Assembly (NCBI GenBank): GCA_023426005.1
Contig: JAFABO010000029.1
Coordinates: forward strand, 1-5,117
Direction of reading: 5' to 3'
DNA: 5,117 bases
Origin: Bacillota bacterium
GTDB lineage: Bacteria; Bacillota; Clostridia; Acetivibrionales; DSM-1351
The position numbers and the translations under genes were made by a program. This document shows, piece by piece, positions 1 through 5,117 of the stretch (within the stretch, counting starts at the first letter, position 1; every line of letters begins with the position of its first letter). The notes under the pieces were generated by a model. That model made no database searches and was not told the origin of the DNA. It saw nothing but the letters and a program-made list of their open reading frames with translations.

Positions 1-71
1 GCACAAGATCTCTTAAACCTTTTGAGAGCACTATCTAAAGACTCATTCTCTTTAACTCTTACTTCAGACAC
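1..71 (-). CDS. rpsU: Ribosomal protein bS21, N-terminal fragment (cut by window edge)
   Basis: This is the start of the gene for small-subunit ribosomal protein bS21, which sits near the anti-Shine-Dalgarno end of 16S rRNA and helps translation initiation. Twenty-three full codons are visible. After the initiator they read SEVRVKENESLDSALKRF, followed by a basic KRSC, which is the characteristic bS21 N-terminus. The family is usually about 58 residues, so more than half lies beyond position 1. The start is GTG at 71-69, chosen because the bS21 match begins exactly there, the preceding in-frame codon is TGT, and a very strong purine tract sits 8 nt upstream. It has its own consensus promoter (171-200) and a leader of about 93 nt, so it can be expressed independently of the upstream HIT gene. 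HIT followed by rpsU is a common clostridial order. No frameshift or odd residue is visible in the fragment. Confidence 0.93.
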   Translation of the reverse strand, partial: MSEVRVKENESLDSALKRFKRSC

Positions 72-78
72 ACAACTT

Positions 79-88
79 CCCTCCCTCC
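79..88 (-). promoter_or_regulatory. Tandem Shine-Dalgarno tract of rpsU
   Basis: The minus strand reads GGAGGGAGGG here. It holds two overlapping GGAGG registers, at 84-88 and 80-84. The nearer one, with its trailing G, lies 8 nt before the GTG codon, an ideal spacing that fixes the rpsU start. The farther register is about 12 nt away. A long anti-SD match may compensate for the weaker GTG start codon. Confidence 0.85.
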
Positions 89-118
89 GATGGTAACAAT
101 TGTGCCGGGAATAAGCCG

Positions 119-138
119 TAGTATTTAAATTAATACTA
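119..138 (-). repeat. AT-rich inverted repeat in the rpsU leader
   Basis: Arms TAGTATT (119-125) and AATACTA (132-138) are perfect 7-bp complements around a 6-nt AT-rich centre. In the rpsU transcript this could form a small hairpin about 30 nt upstream of the Shine-Dalgarno tract. It has no following U-run, so it is not an intrinsic terminator. A regulatory role is possible but not shown; the stem is A-T rich and weak. Confidence 0.4.
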
Positions 139-170
139 TAGGGAATCAAGCTAAATACAGCACACAGTAT

Positions 171-200
171 ATTATATATTATTTTTCAAAAAAGTGTCAA
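171..200 (-). promoter_or_regulatory. Consensus sigma-A-type promoter for rpsU
   Basis: On the minus strand TTGACA (195-200) and TATAAT (171-176) are both perfect consensus hexamers separated by 18 bp. A start near position 164 would give a leader of about 93 nt before the rpsU GTG. It lies only 24 bp after the HIT stop codon, in an AT-rich gap, and points at rpsU. The spacer includes a T6 tract on the coding strand. No convincing terminator separates HIT from this promoter, so read-through from alaS-HIT into rpsU is also possible. Confidence 0.85.
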
Positions 201-224
201 CATTTATTTATATAAGCAGACAAC

Positions 225-569
225 TTATAGTATTTTGCTGCCCATGGGTTTTCCTCCCACAAGGTGGTAGTGGAGGTGGAAAACCGTCTGGCCTGCGTGG
301 GTTCCGCAGTTGTTTATAAGCCTGTAACCGGTCTCCGCTATACCTAACTGTTTTGCTATTTCATTTGCTGCAAGGTGTATATCTTTCATTATTCCAACAT
401 TTTTGGCGGTTAATTCATTATGGGAGGCTATATGTTCTTTAGGCACTATCAGCACATGAACAGGTGCCTCGGGACTGATATCATGAAAAGCATATACCCT
501 GTCATTTTCATAAACCGGTTTGGACGGAATCTCCCTGTTGATTATTTTACAAAAAATACAATCGCTCAT
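225..569 (-). CDS. hinT: HIT-family HinT-like nucleotide phosphoramidase/hydrolase
   Basis: A small cytoplasmic HIT-superfamily protein of 114 residues, the usual size of bacterial HinT. These enzymes hydrolyse adenosine phosphoramidates and, in known members, aminoacyl-AMP adducts. The triad is H98-L-H100-Y-H102 within VFHLHYHLVGG; by family homology H100 is the nucleophile. The conserved FHDISPEAPVHVLIVPKEH segment (residues 28-46) forms part of the nucleotide-binding fold. C4 and C7 form a CxxC pair, as in the zinc-binding HIT subgroup. The ATG at 569-567 is preferred over the in-frame ATG at 587-585 because AAAGGAG (577-583) lies 7 nt before it and family members begin with short leaders such as MSDCIFCKI. 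The gene starts 32 nt after the alaS stop with no terminator between, so it is probably co-transcribed with alaS under T-box control. That pairing suits a role in clearing aminoacyl-adenylates, but the functional link is inference. Confidence 0.93.
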   Translation of the reverse strand: MSDCIFCKIINREIPSKPVYENDRVYAFHDISPEAPVHVLIVPKEHIASHNELTAKNVGIMKDIHLAANEIAKQLGIAETGYRLINNCGTHAGQTVFHLHYHLVGGKPMGSKIL

Positions 570-576
570 AATAAAG

Positions 577-583
577 CTCCTTT
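577..583 (-). promoter_or_regulatory. Ribosome binding site that sets the HIT start
   Basis: The minus strand reads AAAGGAG, 7 nt before the ATG at 569-567. The alternative upstream ATG (587-585) overlaps this purine tract region and has only a weaker GAGG-like tract (AGAGG) further upstream, so the internal ATG is the better start and the protein is 114 rather than 120 residues. Confidence 0.8.
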
Positions 584-601
584 CCATATTCCTCTTCCAT
601 T

Positions 602-3241
602 TTACTTTATCTGCGCCTCAATAACAGGAATTGCAGCCTTCAGCGCATCATTTATCTTTGATGCATCCTTTCCGCCGGCCTGTGCCATATCAGGACGACC
701 GCCTCCTCCGCCGCCGGCAAGTTTTGCAACTTCCTTGATGACATTTCCCGAATGAACTCCTTTTGCCAGAACATCCCTGGTAGCCGTCACCACAAAACTG
801 ACCTTATCTCCATAGTTTGAAGCCAGCACGACAACGCCGGATTCCAATTTGTTCTTAAGCATATCTCCGGTGTTTCTGAGCCCGTCTATATCCAGAGTAT
901 CAAAGCGGGCGGCAATCACTTTAACACCCTTGACTTCAACTGCTTTTGAAATAACTTCATCGGCCTCACCGCTCACCAACTTGTTACGGAGCTGTTCAAT
1001 TTCCTTTTCGGCATTCTTCAGTTCCTGTCCGAGGGCTTCAACCTTTTTCAGACTGTCCTGAGGTGAAGCCTTCAGAGCCTGTGAAACCTCGTTTAACAGG
1101 GTTTCCTTCTCGGTATAATATCTGATAGCCGCTTCACCTGTAAGGGCTTCCAATCTCCTCACACCGGCTGCTACGCCGCTTTCCCCCAATATCTTTACCA
1201 GCCCTGCCTGTGCGGTGTTCTTCAAATGAGTACCGCCGCAGAATTCTATACTGTAATCCTCAACCCTGACAACTCTGACAGTGTCTCCGTATTTCTCTCC
1301 GAACAGAGCCATGGCCCCAAGCTTCCTGGCCTCTTCTATGGGCATTTCTCTGACATCTACTTCCATACTTTCAAGTATGGCCTGATTTGTCATATCCTCA
1401 ACCTTTTTTAGCTCCTCAGCCGTCATGGCCGAGAAATGACTGAAGTCAAATCTGAGCTTGCTCGATTCTACCAGTGAACCAGCCTGGTGAACATGCTCGC
1501 CAAGCACTGTCCTCAGCGCCCTGTGCAACAGATGTGTAGTTGTGTGGTTTCTGCAGATTGCCATCCTTCTCTTAACATCTATCTGTGCGGTGACCTGATT
1601 GCCCGTTTCTATTAAACCGCTTTCTACAGTACCGGTATGCAGGTATTTTCCGTCGGCAGTCTTTGTACAGTCAATTATTTGAACCCTGCCGTTTCCGGAG
1701 ATTATGGTACCGGTATCTCCCACCTGTCCGCCGCTTTCGGCATAGAAGGAGGTTTTATCCAGTATTACTGTAACCTCATCTCCCTCCTGGGCCGCCTCTG
1801 CAATCTCTCCGTCTTTTACAATGTAGAGGATCTTTGCATCGGCAGAGGTGGTTTCATAGCCTGTAAAGGTAGTTTTAAGGTTTTTGTCCAGCTTGTCGAA
1901 TACGCTGTCGGCCCAGGCAGAGGTATCCTTGCTGTTATGGGCATCCCTCGCCTTTTTCTTCTGGGCGTCCATCTCCTTTTTAAAGCCGTCCTCATCTATT
2001 CCAAGACCGTTTTCCTCTGCAATTTCCCTGGTGAGATCCAGGGGGAAACCATAGGTATCATGCAGTTTAAATACCATTTCACCCGGGAGGACCGACTGCT
2101 TCTTTTCCTTGATCTCAGCGATAAATTCGTTCAGAATAACTATCCCCTGGTCAACAGTAGCCTCAAAGCGCTCCTCTTCAATTCCTATAACCTTTTTGAT
2201 GTACTCGGCCTTTTCAGCAAGTTCAGGATATGCTTCCCTGGATTCGTTTATCACTACCATTGCAACATCATACAGAAAAGGCTTGTTGATTCCAAGAAGT
2301 CTTCCGTGCCTTGCCGCTCTTCTGAGCAGTCTTCTCAAAACATAGCCCCTGCCTTCATTTGAAGGCAGAACTCCGTCACCTACCATCATTGTAGTGCTTC
2401 TGATGTGGTCTGTTATTACACGGATTGATACATCCGTCTTTTCGGACTTTTTATATTCAACACCGGCTATCCTGCATATATAATTCAAAATATTAAGCAC
2501 AGTGTCAACCTCAAAGAGGTTGTCCACACCCTGGGATATACAAGCAAGTCTTTCCAGACCCATGCCGGTATCTATGTTGGGATGTGCAAGTCTGGTATAG
2601 TTGCCCTGCTCGTCTTTGTTGAACTGGGTAAAAACATTGTTCCAGAACTCAACATAGCGGTCACATTCGCAGCCCACCTTGCAATCGGGGCTTCCGCAGC
2701 CATTTTCGGGGCCCCTGTCAAAATATATTTCCGAGCATGGGCCGCATGGACCTATGCCGTGTTCCCAGAAGTTATCCTTCTTTCCCATTCTGACAATTCT
2801 CTCTGGAGGGAGTCCTATATCCTTGTTCCATATTTCAAAGGCTTCATCATCATCCTCGTATATCGTCACCCAAAGCTTGTCAACCGGCATTTTCAGATCC
2901 TGAGTACAGAATTCCCAGGCCCATGGAATAGCTTCTTTTTTGAAATAATCTCCAAAAGAGAAATTCCCAAGCATTTCAAAATAGGTTCCATGACGCGCCG
3001 TTTTACCGACATTTTCTATATCGGGAGTTCTGATGCACTTCTGACAGGTTGTCACCCTCTTTCTGGGCGGTTCCTCCTGACCTGTAAAGTAAGGCTTCAG
3101 CGGTGCCATTCCCGAGTTGATAAGTAAAAGGCTAGGGTCATTTTTAGGCACTAGCGGTGCACTTGCCATTCTCAAATGACCTTTGCTTTCAAAAAAGCTG
3201 AGATAACGTTCCCTGAGCTCATTTAATCCTAACTTCTGCAT
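602..3241 (-). CDS. alaS: Alanyl-tRNA synthetase
   Basis: A full-length cytoplasmic class II synthetase that charges tRNA-Ala and clears mischarged Ser/Gly-tRNA-Ala. Its 879 residues match the usual bacterial length. The N-terminal catalytic domain shows the motif 2 region (R62-VTTCQKCIRTPDIENVGK, then HGTYFEMLGNFSFGDYF at 84-100) and motif 3 GMGLERL (226-232). A Cys-rich insert at 181-193 (GCGSPDCKVGCEC) is common in bacterial AlaRS. The editing domain has its zinc and catalytic ligands H566 and H570 (HTTTH) and C668 and H672 (CGGTH). A helical, coiled-coil-like stretch (about 705-757) leads to the C-terminal DHHA1/C-Ala domain with GGGGGGRPDMAQAGG at 843-857. The ATG at 3241-3239 has GGAGG 5 nt upstream and yields the canonical MQKLGLNELR start. 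All catalytic and editing residues looked for are present, and nothing suggests decay. Expression is preceded by a complete T-box leader, and the HIT gene follows 32 nt downstream. Confidence 0.99.
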   Translation of the reverse strand: MQKLGLNELRERYLSFFESKGHLRMASAPLVPKNDPSLLLINSGMAPLKPYFTGQEEPPRKRVTTCQKCIRTPDIENVGKTARHGTYFEMLGNFSFGDYFKKEAIPWAWEFCTQDLKMPVDKLWVTIYEDDDEAFEIWNKDIGLPPERIVRMGKKDNFWEHGIGPCGPCSEIYFDRGPENGCGSPDCKVGCECDRYVEFWNNVFTQFNKDEQGNYTRLAHPNIDTGMGLERLACISQGVDNLFEVDTVLNILNYICRIAGVEYKKSEKTDVSIRVITDHIRSTTMMVGDGVLPSNEGRGYVLRRLLRRAARHGRLLGINKPFLYDVAMVVINESREAYPELAEKAEYIKKVIGIEEERFEATVDQGIVILNEFIAEIKEKKQSVLPGEMVFKLHDTYGFPLDLTREIAEENGLGIDEDGFKKEMDAQKKKARDAHNSKDTSAWADSVFDKLDKNLKTTFTGYETTSADAKILYIVKDGEIAEAAQEGDEVTVILDKTSFYAESGGQVGDTGTIISGNGRVQIIDCTKTADGKYLHTGTVESGLIETGNQVTAQIDVKRRMAICRNHTTTHLLHRALRTVLGEHVHQAGSLVESSKLRFDFSHFSAMTAEELKKVEDMTNQAILESMEVDVREMPIEEARKLGAMALFGEKYGDTVRVVRVEDYSIEFCGGTHLKNTAQAGLVKILGESGVAAGVRRLEALTGEAAIRYYTEKETLLNEVSQALKASPQDSLKKVEALGQELKNAEKEIEQLRNKLVSGEADEVISKAVEVKGVKVIAARFDTLDIDGLRNTGDMLKNKLESGVVVLASNYGDKVSFVVTATRDVLAKGVHSGNVIKEVAKLAGGGGGGRPDMAQAGGKDASKINDALKAAIPVIEAQIK

Positions 3242-3256
3242 CTAATCCTCCATCCC

Positions 3257-3269
3257 GCTGCAATGCAGC
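3257..3269 (-). repeat. Short inverted repeat next to the alaS ribosome binding site
   Basis: GCTGCA and TGCAGC flank a single central base, ending 5 nt before the GGAGG (3247-3251) of alaS. With a one-base centre the full palindrome cannot fold in RNA, though a 5-bp stem with a 3-nt loop (GCTGC/GCAGC) could. A site at this position could in principle affect initiation, but a 13-bp palindrome may also be chance. Confidence 0.35.
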
Positions 3270-3373
3270 ACACAATAGTAATAAAAACCTGTGTTTTTTA
3301 GCGTGAAATAAATACTTCTTTCTATATGTTTCTTTCAGCAATTTTCCCCGGTTAATAATTCTTATATAACAAT

Positions 3374-3455
3374 AAAAAACTCCCATCCCAAAGTCAATTA
3401 TTTATGTCGGTCAGTCTGTCCTACATAAGCAATTGACTTTTATAAGGGACGAGAG
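3374..3455 (-). terminator. T-box-regulated intrinsic terminator of the alaS leader
   Basis: On the minus strand the 5' arm CTCTCGTCCC (3455-3446) pairs along its full 10 nt with GGGATGGGAG (3389-3380), counting two G-U pairs. Inside it AAAGTCAATT (3440-3431) pairs with AATTGACTTT (3399-3390), and TTATGT (3428-3423) with ACATAA (3407-3402). That gives about 26 pairs interrupted by a 5-nt bulge and a small internal loop, capped by a 15-nt loop. A run of six T (3379-3374) follows directly. The outer 5' arm is the same RNA that forms the 3' side of the antiterminator, so the two folds exclude each other, as expected for a T-box. Confidence 0.93.
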
Positions 3456-3562
3456 ATATTCTCACGCGGTACCACCCTAATTCCCCGCTTAACGGGGCTC
3501 TTAGAAAAAACGTTAACGCCGTTTTCACGTCCTGTCTTTTTAATGACAGGCAGCTCCGGAAC

Positions 3563-3565
3563 CGC
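3563..3565 (-). promoter_or_regulatory. Candidate T-box specifier codon GCG (Ala)
   Basis: In the minus-strand transcript the 3' side of the specifier loop reads GTGAA-GCG-G before the closing TTCC, opposite the AGTA strand. The triplet after GAA is GCG, which codes for alanine. The register rests on the GGAA/TTCC helix and the usual GAA-codon-purine layout. Shifting by one gives AGC (Ser), which would not fit alaS. Confidence 0.7.
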
Positions 3566-3661
3566 TTCACCATATATCCTGTAAGAGCTTCCACCAAACG
3601 CTCCCTCTCTGGAACGGCAAACATAAGGCTACTTCTTTCCATCAATGCCATTTACACAAAA

Positions 3662-3691
3662 ATTATATACAAACCTGCAACAGCATGTCAA
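3662..3691 (-). promoter_or_regulatory. Consensus sigma-A-type promoter of the alaS T-box operon
   Basis: TTGACA (3686-3691) and TATAAT (3662-3667) on the minus strand are perfect hexamers with an 18-bp spacer. A start near 3655 lies a few bases before Stem I of the T-box, exactly where a leader start is expected. The promoter sits 42 bp past the stop codon of the phosphatase gene. The same hexamers and spacing occur in the rpsU promoter, consistent with strong constitutive initiation and control left to the T-box. Confidence 0.9.
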
Positions 3692-3733
3692 GAGGTTGCT
3701 GCAAAAACTGGCAGTCTGCAACAATTTGAAATA

Positions 3734-4396
3734 CTATGAATTATTCCGGTTTACAAACTCAACCAGCTGCAGCGGATCTGAAAACAGCACCTGTGAACCG
3801 CATTCCTCCAGTTCCTCTCTTTCCCTGAAGCCCCATAATGCACCTGCCGCACACATTCCTGCATTCCGTGCAGATATCATATCTCCCCCCGAGTCTCCAA
3901 GATAAACGGCTTCCGCCGGCGCAATACCCATATGTTCCGCCGCTTCGAGCAGAGCTGCCGGGTCAGGTTTTCTCGGCACTCCCTCCCGTTCACCAAAAAT
4001 AATTTCAAAGCAGTCTTTTCCAAGAACCTTTTCAATAATCTCATTTGTGGGTCCATGGGGTTTATTTGAGCAGACAGCCATTTTTATGCCTGCAGCCTTG
4101 AGTTTTCCCAACATTTCAGATATGTTATCATATGGTTTTGTTTTATTAACATAATTATTATTGTAGATAATTCTGTAATCAGCCAGGATGCTGTCAACAA
4201 TTTCTTCCCCTGTACCTGCCGGAACAGCGCTTTTTATCAGCTGTTTCACCCCATTGCCCACAAACTTTTTGTAGGCAGCAGTGGGATGGCAGGCAAAACC
4301 GTGTTTTGTCAGGGCTTCATTTGCACTGTCTGCCAAATCTTCAAGGGAATCAATCAAGGTCCCGTCCAGATCAAATATCACTGCTCTGTATTTCAT
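3734..4396 (-). CDS. HAD-superfamily phosphatase, phosphoglycolate phosphatase type
   Basis: A soluble 220-residue haloacid-dehalogenase-type hydrolase, probably removing phosphate from a small metabolite via an aspartyl-phosphate intermediate. All four HAD motifs are intact: motif I FDLDGTLIDS with nucleophile D9 and general acid D11; motif II CSNK with S110; motif III RKPDP with K143; and motif IV GDSGGDM with D168 and D172 for magnesium. A helical cap lies between motifs I and II (about residues 16-90), placing it in the Gph/PgmB-like subfamily I. The substrate cannot be told from sequence: phosphoglycolate, a sugar phosphate, pyrophosphate or a nucleotide are all possible. The ATG at 4396-4394 is chosen because GGAGG (4402-4406) sits 5 nt upstream; the in-frame ATG at 4408 overlaps that site. 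It has its own promoter at 4445-4473. No U-tract terminator is seen after its TAG stop, so read-through into the alaS leader is possible. Confidence 0.92.
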   Translation of the reverse strand: MKYRAVIFDLDGTLIDSLEDLADSANEALTKHGFACHPTAAYKKFVGNGVKQLIKSAVPAGTGEEIVDSILADYRIIYNNNYVNKTKPYDNISEMLGKLKAAGIKMAVCSNKPHGPTNEIIEKVLGKDCFEIIFGEREGVPRKPDPAALLEAAEHMGIAPAEAVYLGDSGGDMISARNAGMCAAGALWGFREREELEECGSQVLFSDPLQLVEFVNRNNS

Positions 4397-4401
4397 GATA
4401 A

Positions 4402-4406
4402 CCTCC
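4402..4406 (-). promoter_or_regulatory. Ribosome binding site that sets the phosphatase start
   Basis: The minus strand reads ATGGAGGTTATCATG. GGAGG lies 5 nt before the second ATG (4396-4394). The first ATG (4408-4406) overlaps the GGAGG itself and would add only MEVI, so the downstream ATG, giving the typical MKYRAVIFDLDGT start, is preferred. Confidence 0.85.
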
Positions 4407-4444
4407 ATAAGCCAATACTCCGATTATAATCTGCCTTTTTTTAA

Positions 4445-4473
4445 AGTATATAATGCCTGGCGGGAATCGTCAA
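4445..4473 (-). promoter_or_regulatory. Promoter of the HAD phosphatase gene
   Basis: TTGACG (4468-4473) and TATACT (4445-4450) on the minus strand each differ from consensus by one base and are separated by exactly 17 bp. A start near 4438 gives a leader of about 40 nt. The spacer is almost entirely occupied by one copy of a 17-nt near-repeat, with the second copy just upstream of the -35 element. That layout resembles an operator arrangement, but binding by any regulator is only inferred. Confidence 0.72.
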
Positions 4474-4498
4474 TTTTGCCGAATGCCCGCCGGGAATC
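4452..4498. repeat. Pair of 17-nt near-identical repeats, also an inverted repeat
   Basis: On the plus strand AATGCCTGGCGGGAATC (4452-4468) and AATGCCCGCCGGGAATC (4482-4498) match at 15 of 17 positions, 30 bp start to start. Because the core is nearly palindromic, the same DNA is also an inverted repeat: CCTGGCGGG (4456-4464) against CCCGCCGGG (4486-4494), 8 of 9 complementary, with a 21-nt loop. No U-run follows on either strand, so it is not a typical intrinsic terminator. It lies between the SLH stop and the phosphatase start and overlaps the phosphatase promoter. Confidence 0.75.
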
Positions 4499-4530
4499 AT
4501 ATTATTGACTATTCGGTGCAGGAGGCCTCA

Positions 4531-5117
4531 TTATAAATCATATCTCTCCATAAATTTTACAACCATTACGGCCGCTTCCGCTCTTGTGGCTATTCCCCTG
4601 GGATCAAAGCTGCCATCCTCTCTGCCGCCTATAATACCTTCTTTGATCATAGCAGAGACGGCTGTCCTTGCCCAATTACTTATGGAAGCATCGTCAACAA
4701 AGTTTGTCTTTCCCTCTCCGGTCACCTCCATGCCCTTTATCCTGGCAAGATTGTACAGCATCACAGCTATCTGCTCTCTTGTAACAGGTCTGTCCGTGCC
4801 AAATTCATCAGAGCTGATTCCGTTTACTATACCCGCTTTGCTGGCCCAGCCCACGTAACCGGAATACCAGGTGTCACTCCTGATATCCTTAAAAACATCT
4901 GTCTCTATTCCCTCAACACCGGCCAGCTTTCCGAGTACAGTAACAAACATCGCTCTTGTCATGGTATTATCGGGAGCAAATTCGTGCTGTCCCATACCTG
5001 CAAAAAGCTTCTTCTCAACAGCCTTTCCAATATAGTCGGCTGCCCAGTGATTACTGACATCGGAAAATAATTTGGCTGCTGTTTCACCGTAGGAGATACC
5101 CGGACCTTTTTCCGTTT
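4531..5117 (-). CDS. C-terminal part of a surface protein with three SLH domains
   Basis: The reading frame is open to the right edge, so the N-terminus and any signal peptide or catalytic passenger lie outside the window. The visible 194 residues are three S-layer-homology repeats: about 17-67 (FSDVSNHWAADYIGKAVEKK ... TMTRAMFVTVL), 75-130 (FKDIRSDTWYSGYVGWASKA ... PVTREQIAVML) and 139-194 (FVDDASISNWARTAVSAMIK ... IATRAEAAVMVV), ending a few residues later in ERYDL. Such triplets anchor proteins non-covalently to secondary cell-wall polysaccharide in Gram-positive bacteria. The TRE/TRAE signatures of repeats 2 and 3 are kept, while repeat 1 has the variant TRAM. The methionine at 4995 is internal to the first repeat, not a start. 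The gene may encode an S-layer protein, an anchored glycoside hydrolase or another exported protein; the fragment cannot decide. Its stop codon is followed by a perfect 8-bp palindrome (4522-4529) without a U-run. Confidence 0.93.
   Translation of the reverse strand, partial: TEKGPGISYGETAAKLFSDVSNHWAADYIGKAVEKKLFAGMGQHEFAPDNTMTRAMFVTVLGKLAGVEGIETDVFKDIRSDTWYSGYVGWASKAGIVNGISSDEFGTDRPVTREQIAVMLYNLARIKGMEVTGEGKTNFVDDASISNWARTAVSAMIKEGIIGGREDGSFDPRGIATRAEAAVMVVKFMERYDL

Larger units (their letters stand above)
3374..3655 (-). promoter_or_regulatory. T-box leader sensing uncharged tRNA-Ala, upstream of alaS
   Basis: A cis-acting RNA of about 280 nt that permits alaS transcription when tRNA-Ala is uncharged. 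The diagnostic T-box AGGGTGGTACCGCG is at 3478-3465; its UGGU segment in the bulge would pair with the tRNA acceptor end. The antiterminator forms from AGGG (3478-3475) with CCCT (3448-3445) and, above the bulge, GCG plus GAGA with TCTC plus CGT. Stem I spans about 3649-3549: closing GGCA/TGCC, then GGAA (3640-3637) with TTCC (3561-3558), the loop-E AGTA at 3633-3630, and the distal GAGAGGGAG element near 3609-3601. A CCTGTC/GACAGG hairpin (3550-3531) and CCCCG/CGGGG Stem III (3497-3483) follow. The specifier appears to be GCG (3565-3563), an alanine codon, matching the downstream alaS. It is preceded by its own promoter and ends in the terminator described separately. Confidence 0.96.

Noticed and set aside
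195..224. A possible terminator after the HIT gene ending in the T6 tract near 188-193.
   Set aside because: Only a 4-bp TGTC/GACA stem with a long loop can be formed, and the same bases are better explained as the rpsU promoter.
1637..2362. A long plus-strand open frame opposite alaS (241 codons), and other shorter plus-strand frames.
   Set aside because: They lie antisense to intact, well-recognised genes, show no family features or ribosome binding sites, and are shadows of the minus-strand coding.
154..3274. A 13-nt sequence shared by the rpsU leader (154-166) and the alaS leader (3262-3274), 12 of 13 identical.
   Set aside because: A rough count of possible pairs in a 5-kb window suggests several such matches are expected by chance, so a shared regulatory motif is not supported.
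3310..3345. An AGAAAGAAGTA-like segment in the alaS leader resembling the 5' strand of T-box Stem I, suggesting a second T-box.
   Set aside because: No second T-box sequence, specifier helix or terminator accompanies it, so it is probably a chance purine-rich match.
3421..3651. A 76-codon minus-strand open frame within the alaS leader.
   Set aside because: It coincides with the T-box RNA, whose conserved elements explain the sequence, and it has no recognisable protein features.
3692..3725. A bulged GTTG/CAAC plus CTGC/GCAG hairpin after the phosphatase stop, considered as its terminator.
   Set aside because: No U-run follows the stem; the stretch leads directly into the alaS promoter.
4505..4537. 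A plus-strand promoter-like pair, TTGACT and TATAAA.
   Set aside because: The spacer is 21 bp, too long, and no plus-strand gene follows.

Overview
The window looks like ordinary chromosome of a low-to-mid-GC Gram-positive clostridium. The supports are a T-box leader in front of alaS, strong GGAGG ribosome binding sites, near-consensus sigma-A-type promoters, a C-terminal triple S-layer-homology (SLH) protein, and the HIT-rpsU gene order common in Clostridia. The protein style resembles cellulolytic clostridia of the Ruminiclostridium/Acetivibrio group; that placement is an impression from sequence, not a search result. Every gene is on the minus strand, so transcription runs from high to low coordinates.

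Layout in transcription order. (1) 5117-4531: the C-terminal 194 residues of a surface protein with three SLH repeats; its N-terminus lies outside the window. (2) 4530-4397: a gap with a 17-nt near-repeat occurring twice 30 bp apart, which also forms an inverted repeat, and a promoter whose spacer is filled by one copy. (3) 4396-3734: a HAD-superfamily phosphatase of the phosphoglycolate phosphatase type. (4) 3733-3242: about 490 bases without a protein gene. They hold a consensus promoter, a complete alanine T-box leader (Stem I, specifier, T-box, antiterminator and competing terminator) and about 130 nt of post-terminator leader. (5) 3241-602: full-length alanyl-tRNA synthetase. (6) 569-225: a HIT-family HinT-like protein, 32 nt after alaS and probably co-transcribed. 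(7) 224-72: a gap with a consensus promoter and a leader hairpin. (8) 71-1: the first 23 codons of rpsU (ribosomal protein bS21), GTG start, cut by the window edge.

The central theme is translation: alaS is controlled by uncharged tRNA-Ala through the T-box, HinT hydrolyses nucleotide-amine adducts including aminoacyl-adenylates, and bS21 is part of the small ribosomal subunit. The HAD phosphatase and SLH protein are neighbours without an evident functional link.

I see no mobile element, CRISPR array, tRNA gene or clearly novel system. The points most worth a second look are the apparent GCG specifier of the T-box, the repeat pair built into the phosphatase promoter, and the rpsU start, which is easy to miss because it uses GTG and is truncated.
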